Assembly (NCBI GenBank): GCA_014529385.2
Contig: CM043965.1
Location: 62,207,933 to 62,271,932, forward strand
Direction of reading: 5' to 3'
From: Adiantum capillus-veneris
Lineage: Eukaryota > Streptophyta > Polypodiopsida > Polypodiales > Pteridaceae
Length of the DNA: 64,000 bases
Below are positions 25,473-34,537 of this stretch, piece by piece. The position numbers were made by a program, and so were the translations under genes. The notes beneath the pieces were generated by a model. It did not search any database. It saw nothing but the letters and a program-made list of their open reading frames with translations, and was not told where the DNA came from. Numbering within the stretch: the stretch's first letter is position 1; every line of letters begins with the position of its first letter.

Positions 25473-25900
25473 TGAAATGAGATGATCACTCGATAGCTAT
25501 TCCAAGTTTAGAACTTCACGATCATATGTCAGATATCAGATCAGATGTAATATACAGATTCAGGCTTTAGATGATGAGTAGATAGAAAAGTCGGATAGAC
25601 AATTGAACTCTCATTGAACTGAACTGAAAGAATAGAGTTAGATAATAGAAACTGAGACGACTAAAAATTGGATGTTTAATTCAATATGTTCAAAAGTACA
25701 ATTGATGTTACATTGAGTGTTGAATTACAAGAAAGCACAAACAGGTTTGAATGACTCATGCGATACAATTAGGCTCAATGAAAGACCTATGAGTCAGATC
25801 CCTAAAATGAAAGTAGAAGGTCCTATTTATAGGCACCTATACTAGGTTCTCACGGACTTTTCGACTGTACTACAGTTATCGACTAGTAATTATTGATACT
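25473..25900 (-). mobile_element. Partial 5' LTR of the minus-strand gypsy remnant
   Basis: The CA end is at 25473. A TATA box, TATAAATAGG on the minus strand (25822-25831), would give a transcript of about 320 bp before the LTR end. The upstream boundary is not resolved. Confidence 0.45.
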
Positions 25901-26386
25901 GACCCAGTATTAACGGTGCTACTTTGCTATGTAGAAGTCGCTTCCACAAACAGGTTCCCACTATCTACAGTGTGAGAGACAAGCTTGTATGCAATTAAGT
26001 TCTGATACTAAAGGCTATGTGGGATTCCTCCTTGTTGAACCCATTGATCTGATTAAAATGAATCGCTACTTCCAACTCCAAGAGTGCCTTCGCTTTCGCA
26101 TAGTTGACGTTTTGAAAAAAGAGTTCTTTTCTCAAAAATAAAAAGGATGCAACGTTTCCACTAGATAAGTTTCAGCTTGCAATTTAGACAATCTTTTTAT
26201 TGCAGGGACACAATCAAAGCAAAATAAGCATCTTCAATGAGCCCTTAATGACAATTTACAAGAGATCTCAAAGATTTCCCTCTTCAATAAGTGGTCTTAT
26301 GTCCAAAACTTGTTGCGTGTATCTTTGAGGTCTCTTGGGATTGCTAATATGACTCTTCCTACAAAAGTAAGAGTTGTCTTCTTCTT

Positions 26387-26431
<45 letters not shown>

Positions 26432-27080
26432 GCAATGCAAGGTTAGACATGCACATTAAATAGTGATGAAAGTTGATATGTTGGAGCCATGGCCATCGAG
26501 AGTGAGACCTATTGGAGGCTTCACCTTGAGAGGATCACTAAAGGCTCAGGTCCAATGGAGACAATGCATACTTGGCCCATTGCATTGGTATTGAACTCAT
26601 CGATAGACATTTGTTATTTATACAAGATACATATCACGATGAGAGGAGAGATATATTGGACCCCATTCTCAGTTTTAATCAAAGCAGCCATTTCATCCTC
26701 TCCCATGTATTTTGTCCTTAAACCTAGCATAAGAATAGTTTCTTCCATATAGAACATATTAGGGCTTACTTTTCCCACATTTTCAGCCATGAGCTCTCCC
26801 TACATACATTCCTCTTCTCAACCACAATGTGGCGTCACCAAGATAGAGGCTCAATTGCGGCGCTTCTTGCCACTTAACAGCTCCACACACCCCAATAAAT
26901 AATATATTTCTTTTTTTTTGGTCCTATAGGTCATATTTGATCTTCGATGTGTCTATCTACCTTTTTGATGTACAAGCGCTAGGGTGCCAAATGTAAGAGA
27001 GAGCGCAAAAGAGAGAGCATCAATAAACATGCAATCACAGCAATGAGTAGATGCGATATGACGACAAGGACCACCACTTG
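25900..27080. other. No gene seen; (CT)n at 26391-26430
   Basis: Intergenic DNA with one 40-bp CT microsatellite. Short frames only. Confidence 0.45.
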
Positions 27081-27087
27081 GAGAAAA

Positions 27088-27097
27088 CTATAAAAGC
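27088..27097 (+). promoter_or_regulatory. TATA box of the ASR-like exon
   Basis: CTATAAAAGC lies 51-60 bp upstream of the ATG at 27148, placing a transcription start near 27120 in a short 5' UTR. Confidence 0.6.
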
Positions 27098-27147
27098 ATA
27101 TCACGGCAAACAAGAAGCGCACACACTCGTCACTCATTCACTCGTTG

Positions 27148-27387
27148 ATGGCCTACGACTACCTCTACCGCCAGCAGGTGCCCCTGACAGTTTGCATGGA
27201 GGAGTATCGTGGTGAGCTCATTTATGTTGCCCCTCCCCCTGACGGCTTGTATGCAGCTACTACTGCAGCGACGACGACGGCGGCGCCACGCCCTCCTGTG
27301 TATACAGGCTTGTACGAGACCCCTGACTACCAGCGGCAAGAACGCTTGGGGGAGCTTGGCGCTATGGCTGCAGCAGCATTTGCCGTG
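27148..27387 (+). CDS. ASR-like (ABA/WDS) protein, first exon
   Basis: An 80-residue open exon from the ATG at 27148, after TTG in the same frame. The C-terminal part YETPDYQRQERLGELGAMAA resembles the conserved start of the ABA/WDS domain of plant ASR proteins (usual form: ERLGELGAxAAGAFAL), small hydrophilic stress-induced proteins. The N-terminal part is rich in Tyr, Pro, Ala and Thr. A donor (GTAAGA) follows at 27388. The Lys/His-rich second half of the ABA/WDS domain is not found in the next 1 kb, so exon 2 is either lost or beyond a long intron. With the TATA box this is the best host-gene candidate in the window. I am moderately sure of the family. Confidence 0.5.
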
Positions 27388-27437
27388 GTAAGAAGCATCA
27401 CCGTTTATTATTCTCACTAGTCTTCGGTTATTATTCT

Positions 27438-27441
<4 letters not shown>

Positions 27442-27497
<56 letters not shown>
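27442..27497. repeat. (GA)n microsatellite
   Basis: 56 bp of GA just inside the putative intron of the ASR-like gene. Confidence 0.97.
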
Positions 27498-27500
<3 letters not shown>

Positions 27501-27549
27501 AGTTTTAGACAAATTCTCACAATAATTCCCACATTGTGACGAACCTCAA

Positions 27550-27718
27550 CATCATGAGTTTCTGTGAAGGAGACACCGCATATCTAGTTAGGTACGATTG
27601 GGGGCAGTCCCGATTGGGGGCAGGGGACCGCCGACCTGGTGTGGGGGGGCCGGTGGTCCCCTGCCCCCAATCGTACATAGCTAGGTATGTGGTGCCTCTC
27701 GAGCAAAAGCTCATGATG
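27550..27718 (+). repeat. Long imperfect hairpin, miRNA-precursor-like
   Basis: The left arm starts CATCATGAGTTT and the right arm ends AAAGCTCATGATG. Between them GTACGATTGGGGGCAG and its complement, and GGGGACCGCC/GGTGGTCCCC, form the upper stem. Single mismatches are scattered along the arms. The left arm has a 16-bp insertion that repeats GATTGGGGGCAG. The fold of about 170 nt with a small loop resembles a plant MIRNA precursor, but a short MITE is as likely. Confidence 0.6.
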
Positions 27719-27786
27719 TTATGCATGGTATGAAAAACACTGAAAAAGACTCCGTTTTTCTACATGATAATATTTCTAAATCTTCT

Positions 27787-27830
<44 letters not shown>

Positions 27831-27837
27831 TGTGTGT
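27787..27837. repeat. Compound (GT)n(GA)n(TG)n microsatellite
   Basis: GT at 27787-27806, GA at 27807-27830, then a short TG run. Confidence 0.95.
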
Positions 27838-28390
27838 TTAAATAGAAGCAAAACCTCTTTTTGTTTGAACTATCATTAAGTCACAGTAATCAATACTTGA
27901 TTGCAACCATGGATCCCCTTCGATGGACCCTTGTGCCAAATAGTGACTAGGATAGCCTAGCACTAAATTATTTCTATAGGCATGGACAAAGGTACAACTT
28001 AATTGTAGCTCGATCCTAGCCACATATAGTCATTGAAAAACCTAAAAACTCATCATTTGCTTTTAATCATCTCATTTACTGCTTTTTCTTATCGTCTTCT
28101 TACCTTGTTTTTGTTCTATAATATTTGTTGTTTTATTAGCTTGTATCTCTCCTCAATGCAAGAATTCCTTCTCTCTAATAGTTTTTTAGCACCCTCAAGA
28201 GCCCTTTTACCAATATTGCACAAAATTTCTTGGCCTTTTTTCTTGTAATTCAAGCCATTTTTCCACCTACATCCAACTTTTTATTGTCTTTGCTACACCT
28301 TTTAGAAAATTGTACACTAGAATCTCTAACATAATTTAACTTTGCATTTTCAAGTTTCACTACATTTTAGTACCTTTGTATATAACTAAG

Positions 28391-28445
<55 letters not shown>
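28391..28445. repeat. (GT)n(GA)n poly-G tract
   Basis: GT then GA runs ending in 11 G residues (28435-28445), directly outside the left inverted repeat of the 10-kb element. Confidence 0.95.
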
Positions 28446-28625
28446 ATCAAAAACTTGATTTTTACATTAGGAGAAATATGAACCTTGCATGGGCCTTGTA
28501 AGGAATCCTAATTTTTAGGGATTAATGCTAATGTTGTGTGGGGTTTAGGGGGCAAGAGCATTGAAGAAGGTAGTTTTGAGTAGGCTTTTCTAGCCTTTTT
28601 TTTAAACAAATGTAGGATGTGGACC
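28446..28625 (+). repeat. Left terminal inverted repeat of the 10-kb element
   Basis: It starts with the mini-palindrome ATCAAAAACTTGAT. Next come CATTAGGAGAAATATGAACC (28465-28484), GGGATTAATGCTAAT (28518-28532) and AAATGTAGGATGTGGAC. Each block has a counterpart in the same order on the reverse strand of 38363-38503. Confidence 0.55.
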
Positions 28626-28881
28626 TAAAGGGTTGCTTTCTCTCTCTAGCTTTTTTTAAAGTGAAGGAAGCATAGGGGTGTATCAACATCAGCAAAAACG
28701 TGGGTCAAAAAGAGTCAAAATGACTTTTTTTTAAAAATTTTCATTTTTATTTGTTTTTTACTTAAAACTCCCTCCCAACATATATACATATCCAAAAATC
28801 ATTTTTTGACCCATTTTTTAACCCACAAGCTTAGAAAGTTCATTTTTTCAAAAATCTTTTCTCTCAAAAAGTAATAAACAT

Positions 28882-29020
28882 TTTGTTCTCTCATCCTCCT
28901 CCCTCCTCTCTCCCTCTCCCTCTCCTCTCCCTCTCTGCCCCTACCTTCCTCCTCCTCCCCAATCTCTCCCTCCCTCCTTCTCTCCTCCCATCCTGCTCGG
29001 ATTCTCTACCCTTCCCCCTC
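28882..29020 (+). other. Pyrimidine-rich tract before the transposase-like gene
   Basis: Nearly pure C/T (TCC/CTC repeats) for about 140 bp, ending about 40 bp before the ATG at 29059. It may be the 5' UTR or a core promoter of the plant pyrimidine-patch type. No TATA box is evident. Confidence 0.45.
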
Positions 29021-29058
29021 TATCTTTTCATCATTTGCTTCCTCACGCAACAGCTTCC

Positions 29059-32010
29059 ATGGTGCTCACGGACATCACAAATGGTTTGCTTCCACCACCA
29101 CGTACTCCGCACACCAAAAGCATACATATTCGCTTACCCACGGCATTTGCACCGAAGACCATTAGTGAAGGTGATCAAAGATCATCACAGGAACGTCGCA
29201 CCGCTTGTGAGACCAATGTTGACATTTGGGTGGATGGCCATTTGTACCTTTACGATCCTATAAGCCGCTTCCATCCACCGTTTAATAGCCTTTCCACATT
29301 TCTTCAATTTCTTGGGAGGGGAGAAGCAGGCTTGTTAGGCTATTGCAAGCGGCTGTGTATGGGTGCAGGTGCTTCTTTGCATATGTGGATGCACGAATGT
29401 CAAGCTCTTCACCTCAAGACGACGGCATTACAAGAGAGTGTTGCCTCTTCGGAGAGGGTAGTTAAAAGTCTTGAACAACAAATGCAAGAAAAGGAGTCCC
29501 ACATCCAGAAGCTTACCAACACCATCACATACTTGAAAGAAACACCCCTTGGTGCAAGGGAACGCAAACGCCCGTATTCATCCATTGAAACTCTTGCACA
29601 TTCCGGAGGAGCACGCAAACGACGAGTTACAGCCACAAGGTGATTTGGTCTTTACTTGCATGCTGCATTTTTACTTCACACTATTTTCTAACATTTATGT
29701 TTATTTGTTGCTAGAAACTTCATCCAAGAGGCATGCGGTGGAACAAGCCAAGATAATCGAGTCAACCTTCTCACTAGTTGTCTCAATACCGAGGACGTTA
29801 TTTCTATCTTACAATCACCTGGAGGTAAGCACATTAAGGATGCAGTCACCAAGGACCTTATGTGTAAATTAAGAAATGTGGTTAATGATGATGACGTTCA
29901 ACAAGCTTGTGATGAGGTTGGAATCAGCACCAAAGCCTATCAGGCTATTTTTCAACTCCTAAAGGATGCCCTCAAAGAACATGGCATTGTGGAAAACCTA
30001 TTTCCCGTTCCTCACAAGGTCAAGCTCGCAAAGAAGGCCACAAACGAAGATGTGTTCTCCCGCATTGGGACATACCTACACATTGAGGACACAATGCCAA
30101 CTTCCCTTTATGCTTCGTGCGCAACAAAGACAAGGGGAAAAGGTAAGAAACAATCCATAAGACCTTCGAATAAGGGCTTTCCTTACACAATGTGGAACAA
30201 TATTTTCGTGGATCTTAGAAGGCTTCAAGAAGCCATGCTTAGATTTTACGAGTTACCTGAAGAAGGTGACACACTTTACTTTTTTCTTTGGTATTATTCT
30301 TTTCATAGAAGCTGAAGTTTAAGGTCTTAGCACTATTTATTTTGTAGTGCTTGGCACAAAAGTCGCTTTTGTGCTGAAACTCGATGAGTGTCAAATAGTG
30401 AAAGGCCGAAGGTTAGAGAGGCTAAGTGTCACTCTAATGAATGAGGCCCTTCTGCAAACCAAGCGAAGGGATTCAGTCGAGCCATATCCCACCCTATCTT
30501 TTAGCGTGCAATCAGAGAAAGACATTTGGTGGTTGGGTGCTATTGAGATGCCCAAAGAGACCAATGGAGTACTTTCGTGGATTTTTGAGAGAACTCCAAG
30601 GATCACAGAAGTAATACACTCCCAAATTGCAGGTCAGAAGTTGGAGATTGAGGGCTTTGGTAGTTATGATGTGGAGTGGCACTTAGGTAAGGATTTGAAG
30701 ACCATAAAGTGTTTGCTTGGCTGCAAACAAGGGGCTTCTTCTCTCATGCCTTTTCCATTTTGCACTCGAGGGTACAAACCTAATGGAAAAAATCACATAA
30801 GAGCACTGCAAAGGCCAGTTACATGCTTCCATGGCAAGGGCATGGAGAACAAGGGTTAGATTGTCATGATGTCGGAGATGAAGGTAGAGAATGGAGAGCG
30901 TCTATTCTGAGATGTCCCATGCTCAATGCCCCAGACCGTGATCAAAAGGACCACACTTGGAATCCAATCTTTCGATTTCCTCTATCGAATGTACATTTTT
31001 GTACATTACACGCATTCATGCGTATTTTTGATAGGCTATTGAAGCTCCACATTGACTATGCTTTCACAATGAAACCGTTGGAAAAGTCCCAGGAAGCGAT
31101 CGAAAGAGTGGAGGTACTCTTGAATTCCATTGGCTATCACGGTGGAAATGTGTCTATAGTTGCTGCAAAGAACACAGGGGAGGCCCATGAAATTGCTCAA
31201 CAAGTGTCAATGAGTGGACAAAAAGCTAGACACTTTTTGAAGAAAGTTTCCCAAGGAAAGCCAAGTCGATATGATGCTCAAAGTAGCTCCAACCAGCAGG
31301 CAGGTAACCTTTGGGAGCTTTGGAAGGAGTTATGCAAAGCTACTACTGACAATGATTCAAATGGCGAGCTTGCAAACAAGCACAAGCAAGTTTGGGCCCA
31401 TATTTTGATAAAATCGTCAAGCTTATGAGCCTTAACAGCACAACAGAAGAACAACGGCAATCATTTCAAGAAGCTTTGGCGGATTTTACCAAGGTCTTCA
31501 CCCTTTCTTGGGGTGAAAATAACATCACACATTACATGGTAAGTCATTCATGGTATATTCATTACAAGGGATTGTTTTTATTTACTAATGTGGATCGTTT
31601 GCTCATGTGAACAGCATATCTTGTTTGCGCATGGTGCATTTTTTATGCACAAGTATGGATCACTTGAAATTTTTAGCACTCAAGGCATGGAGAAGTCCCA
31701 TTATCGAGCAAGGGGAGTGTACTTCAAAAATACTCGACATGGTGGTGGAATGGTGCAATCCAATTATTTGGAGGAGATGTTCAACTGGTTTTTTCGCACA
31801 ACATTTGCTCGTAAGCTCACAATGGAGCGTGCGCAACAATCCAAGATTGCTATTGAAGTGCGCAAATGGAGTCGTCAAGAGCATAGCAACAAGTGGCAAA
31901 TGTCGCAAGGTCCCACCAAGCATGCTGCATGGCGGCGATGCAGAGTGCGACAAGGATCAAAGTGGATACTGCGCGAGTCACTAAACGTGAACGCAGGGTC
32001 CAACTCTTAG
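29059..32010 (+). CDS. Transposase-like protein, multi-exon, frameshifted
   Basis: Exons inferred from GT-AG sites that keep the frame: 29059-29639, 29715-30265, 30348-about 31538 (with frame breaks near 30790-30857 and 31394), and 31615-32010. Together they encode about 900 residues. Exon 1 has a coiled coil (about residues 118-160) and a basic cluster (ARERKRP). The middle part has WHLGKDLKTIKCLLGC followed by a Cys-containing PFPFC, like the DxK...GxxGA...C block of uncharacterised eukaryotic transposase-like proteins. The last exons read THYMHILFAHGAFF, STQGMEKSHYRARGVYF and TRHGGG, like the C-terminal block of that family (HxH, SxQGxEK). Catalytic roles are inferred. The two frame breaks suggest an inactive copy, or sequencing errors. 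The gene directly precedes the H3 variant on the same strand. Confidence 0.6.
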
Positions 32011-32062
32011 CGACATGTTTATTTAAAAAATAATACTTCTTTTAAAAAAATTAGTGTGAACA

Positions 32063-32092
32063 GGGCCCTTTTTAAATGGGCCCTTATAAATA
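32063..32092 (+). promoter_or_regulatory. Promoter of the H3 variant gene
   Basis: TATAAATA at 32085-32092, preceded by two GGGCCC boxes (32063-32068 and 32078-32083). The second reads TGGGCCC, like plant site II (TGGGCC/T) elements of proliferation-linked genes. It lies in the 139 bp between the transposase-like stop and the H3 ATG, so H3 is probably transcribed separately rather than as part of the upstream message. Confidence 0.6.
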
Positions 32093-32149
32093 TTGCATGC
32101 TCTCATAAATCACTCATTTCTTAAGAACAGGTGAGCTCTTACCAACGAA

Positions 32150-33046
32150 ATGGCGCGCACCAAACAAACCGCGAAAGAGCATCCGCCTGCCAACAAAAAC
32201 ACCCTCCAAGGATGTGAGAATCCGTCATGGCTTAAAGGCACAAGAAAACGGCCACGAACACCTGGCCGTTCCAGGAACTCTTCTGGTAGTGGGCATGGTG
32301 GTAGGGCACGAGAGTCATCAAGGACTATTGAATCTCCACCTCCTCAAGATATAACACCTAGAAAGAGAATGAAGCAACGTGCCCAGCGCTGGAGAGAAGC
32401 AGAGGGCCAACAAACATCAGAGTCCGATAGGGAACAGCCGTCGCGCCCCCAATCACAAGCAGGACCATCCAGGACTCGGGTGGTCAATACAGACACCGAA
32501 TCAGAGAGTGAGCCACCATGGCTGCGAGAAAAAATACCGCGCACACACCGGGTGGCCGTTGGGGGGAAGACATTGCCTCAAGGCAAGGGAGCTCTCCCCA
32601 CACGACAAGATCGGCAACCAAGGGAAGAGGAAGAATCAGAACAGGCTGCAGAACCAGCCCCTAAGCATGTAAACAGACGCAAGTCTAAGTTTTTCAAGAA
32701 GCCTTCACGCCGCCCTCCAGCAAATGTGCAAGTGCCCCCAAGACAACCGCAGCGGCGCCGAAAAATAGCAAGGGCATTTGCAGAAATCTGCCACTACCAG
32801 AAGACGACGGAGCTCTTGATTCGACGCGCCCCCTTTGCTCGCACTGTGAAGGAAGTGCTTCAAAGCTATGGAAATCCGTATAGAATGCAAGCAATAGCGC
32901 TAGAGGCTATTCAAGAAGCTGAAGAGGCCCACATCATTTCAGTATTGGAAGATACCAACCTATGTGCCATTCATGCAAAGCGAGTGACAATACAGCCAAA
33001 AGATATGCAGCTTGCACGACGATTGCGACGAGACTTCGAGCATTAG
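32150..33046 (+). CDS. Histone H3 variant with an about 200-residue tail
   Basis: A single intact exon of 298 residues. Residues 1-8 are MARTKQTA, identical to canonical H3, then K-E replaces R8-K9. Residues about 10-205 form a disordered, basic and Ser/Glu/Pro-rich region with RKRPRTPGR and RRKSKFFKK clusters; the canonical H3 tail is about 40 residues. Residues about 209-298 are a complete H3 fold. [19 protein letters not shown] matches alpha-N/alpha-1, [10 protein letters not shown] matches alpha-2, and [15 protein letters not shown] with [11 protein letters not shown] matches loop 2/alpha-3. Loop 1 keeps the H3 length, and [14 protein letters not shown] is H3-like rather than CENH3-like. 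The protein should enter nucleosomes with H4, but that is inference. It has its own TATA box and no frame damage, unlike the gene upstream. I am very sure of the H3 homology. Confidence 0.92.
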   Translation: MARTKQTAKEHPPANKNTLQGCENPSWLKGTRKRPRTPGRSRNSSGSGHGGRARESSRTIESPPPQDITPRKRMKQRAQRWREAEGQQTSESDREQPSRPQSQAGPSRTRVVNTDTESESEPPWLREKIPRTHRVAVGGKTLPQGKGALPTRQDRQPREEEESEQAAEPAPKHVNRRKSKFFKKPSRRPPANVQVPPRQPQRRRKIARAFAEICHYQKTTELLIRRAPFARTVKEVLQSYGNPYRMQAIALEAIQEAEEAHIISVLEDTNLCAIHAKRVTIQPKDMQLARRLRRDFEH

Positions 33047-33201
33047 CCGAAATTACCCCTCTTTTTGTATTGCACACCCTTATCTTTGTAATGATTTGAC
33101 TTTCCAATGACAATATGATCAACAGTTGTGTCTACTCTGTCTATTATCTTTGTAATTTCAAGTTCTGTATGTAATTGTAGTCAATTTCAGTAAATTTGTG
33201 C

Positions 33202-33357
33202 ATTTTAAGTACCCTTGGGGGTAGATAAGCCTACAAGGGGCAGAAAAAGGCCTGGCCACAAGGGCGCGCAAATGATGGATGGGCCATTTGCGCGCCCTTG
33301 TGGCCAGGCCTTTTTCTGCCCCTTGTAGGCTTATCTACCCCCAAGCGTACTTAAAAT
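33202..33357. repeat. Hairpin 1, 73-bp arms
   Basis: Arms 33202-33274 and 33285-33357 pair at 72 of 73 positions around a 10-bp loop. The core reads CCACAAGGGCGCGCAAATG. Compared with hairpins 2 and 3, the inner part of the left arm (GCCCATCC and the loop) is deleted. Confidence 0.95.
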
Positions 33358-33689
33358 AACCAAATTTACTAAAACCTATTGGTTTTGCATCAATATTTTA
33401 TATGGATCCTTATGGACACCTTTCTTTGGTCATTTCAAGCTTTGAATTCCCTATAGGATATCAAAACAAATAACATATTGTGAAACCAAGTGTCCAATGT
33501 AATTTGACTTTTTGGTGCAAGGGTGTAGTAGGTAGAGCTAAAGCAAGTGATAGTTTGCTGGAAACTTCATTTCATAATTGATTTGAGCTTTTCTAGTGTC
33601 CTTGAGTGTGAACATATACTGGAATTGCCATAAAAAGGTTGCATTTAAATGAATGATGCAAAACCAATCCATTGCAATAAATTTGTGCT

Positions 33690-33858
33690 TTTTAAGTACC
33701 CTAGGGGGTAGATTGGCCTATAAGGGGCAAAAAAATGCCTGGCCACAAGGGCGCGCAAATGGCCCATCCAAAACTGATGGATGGGCCATTTGCGCGCCCT
33801 TGTGGCCAGGCCTTATTCTGCCCCTTGTAGGCTTATCTAACCCCAAGGGTACTTAAAA
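33690..33858. repeat. Hairpin 2, about 80-bp arms
   Basis: Left arm TTTTAAGTACCCTAGGGGG... to GGCCCATCC, right arm GGATGGGCC... to ACTTAAAA, loop AAAACTGA-like. The inner 40 bp are perfect; the outer parts have scattered mismatches. Confidence 0.93.
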
Positions 33859-34190
33859 TAACCAAATTTACTAAAACCTATTGGTTTTGCATCAATATTT
33901 AATATGGATCCTTATGGACACCTTTTTTTGGTCATTTCAAGCTTTGAATTCCTTATAGGATATCAAAACAAATAACATATTGTGAAACCAAGTGTCCAAT
34001 GTAATTTGACTTTTTGGTGCAAGGGTGTAGCAGGTAGAGCTAAAGCAAGTGATAGTTTGCTGGAAACTTCATTTCATAATTGATTTGAGCTTTTCTAGTG
34101 TCCTTGAGTGTGAACATATACTAGAATTGCCATAAAAAGGTTGCATTTAAATGAATGATGCAAAACCAATCCATTGCAATAAATTTGTGC

Positions 34191-34361
34191 TTTTTAAGTA
34201 CCCTAGGGGGTAGATTGGCCTATAAGGGGCAAAAAAATGCCTGGCCACAAGGGCGCGCAAATGGCCCATCCAAAACTGATGGATGGGCCATTTGCGCGCC
34301 CTTGTGGCCAGGCATTTTTTGCCCCTTACAGGCTAATCTAACCCCCTAGGGTACTTAAAAA
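34191..34361. repeat. Hairpin 3, about 80-bp arms
   Basis: Same left arm as hairpin 2. The right arm matches it better (GGCATTTTTTGCCCCTTAC..., then CCCCCTAGGGTACTTAAAAA). It marks the right end of the tandem block. Confidence 0.93.
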
Positions 34362-34537
34362 TCACAATTATACTCAAATTGACTGCAATTACATACCTTG
34401 AAATAACAAAGTCAAAAAACAATTCATATCACCAATTGAAACAATTTTCAAGATTGACAAATCAGATTGAAAAGAATTTGCAATATAGAGAGACAATTTC
34501 AAATATTTTTTATTCCTTCTAGCACGGTGATTTTACA

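Larger units (their letters stand above)
33145..34420. repeat. Foldback block between converging genes
   Basis: Three long hairpins lie in tandem units (ttttaagt starts at 33203, 33690 and 34192; periods 487 and 502 bp). The spacers at about 33358-33689 and 33859-34191 are nearly identical. The outermost sequences are inverted copies too: TATGTAATTGTAGTCAATTT near 33168 against AATTGACTGCAATTACATA near 34377-34396. The whole 1.27-kb block is therefore roughly palindromic. It lies just 3' of both the H3 variant (+) and the minus-strand 194-aa ORF. Confidence 0.9.

Noticed and set aside
32150-33046. Calling the H3 variant a plant CENH3
   Set aside because: The tail is long, but the N-terminus MARTKQTA, the loop 1 length and [15 protein letters not shown] are canonical H3 features that plant CENH3 usually lacks.
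33202-34361. CRISPR-like array (regular repeats with spacers)
   Set aside because: Only three units of about 500 bp, with near-identical spacers and long hairpins, in a plant nuclear context.
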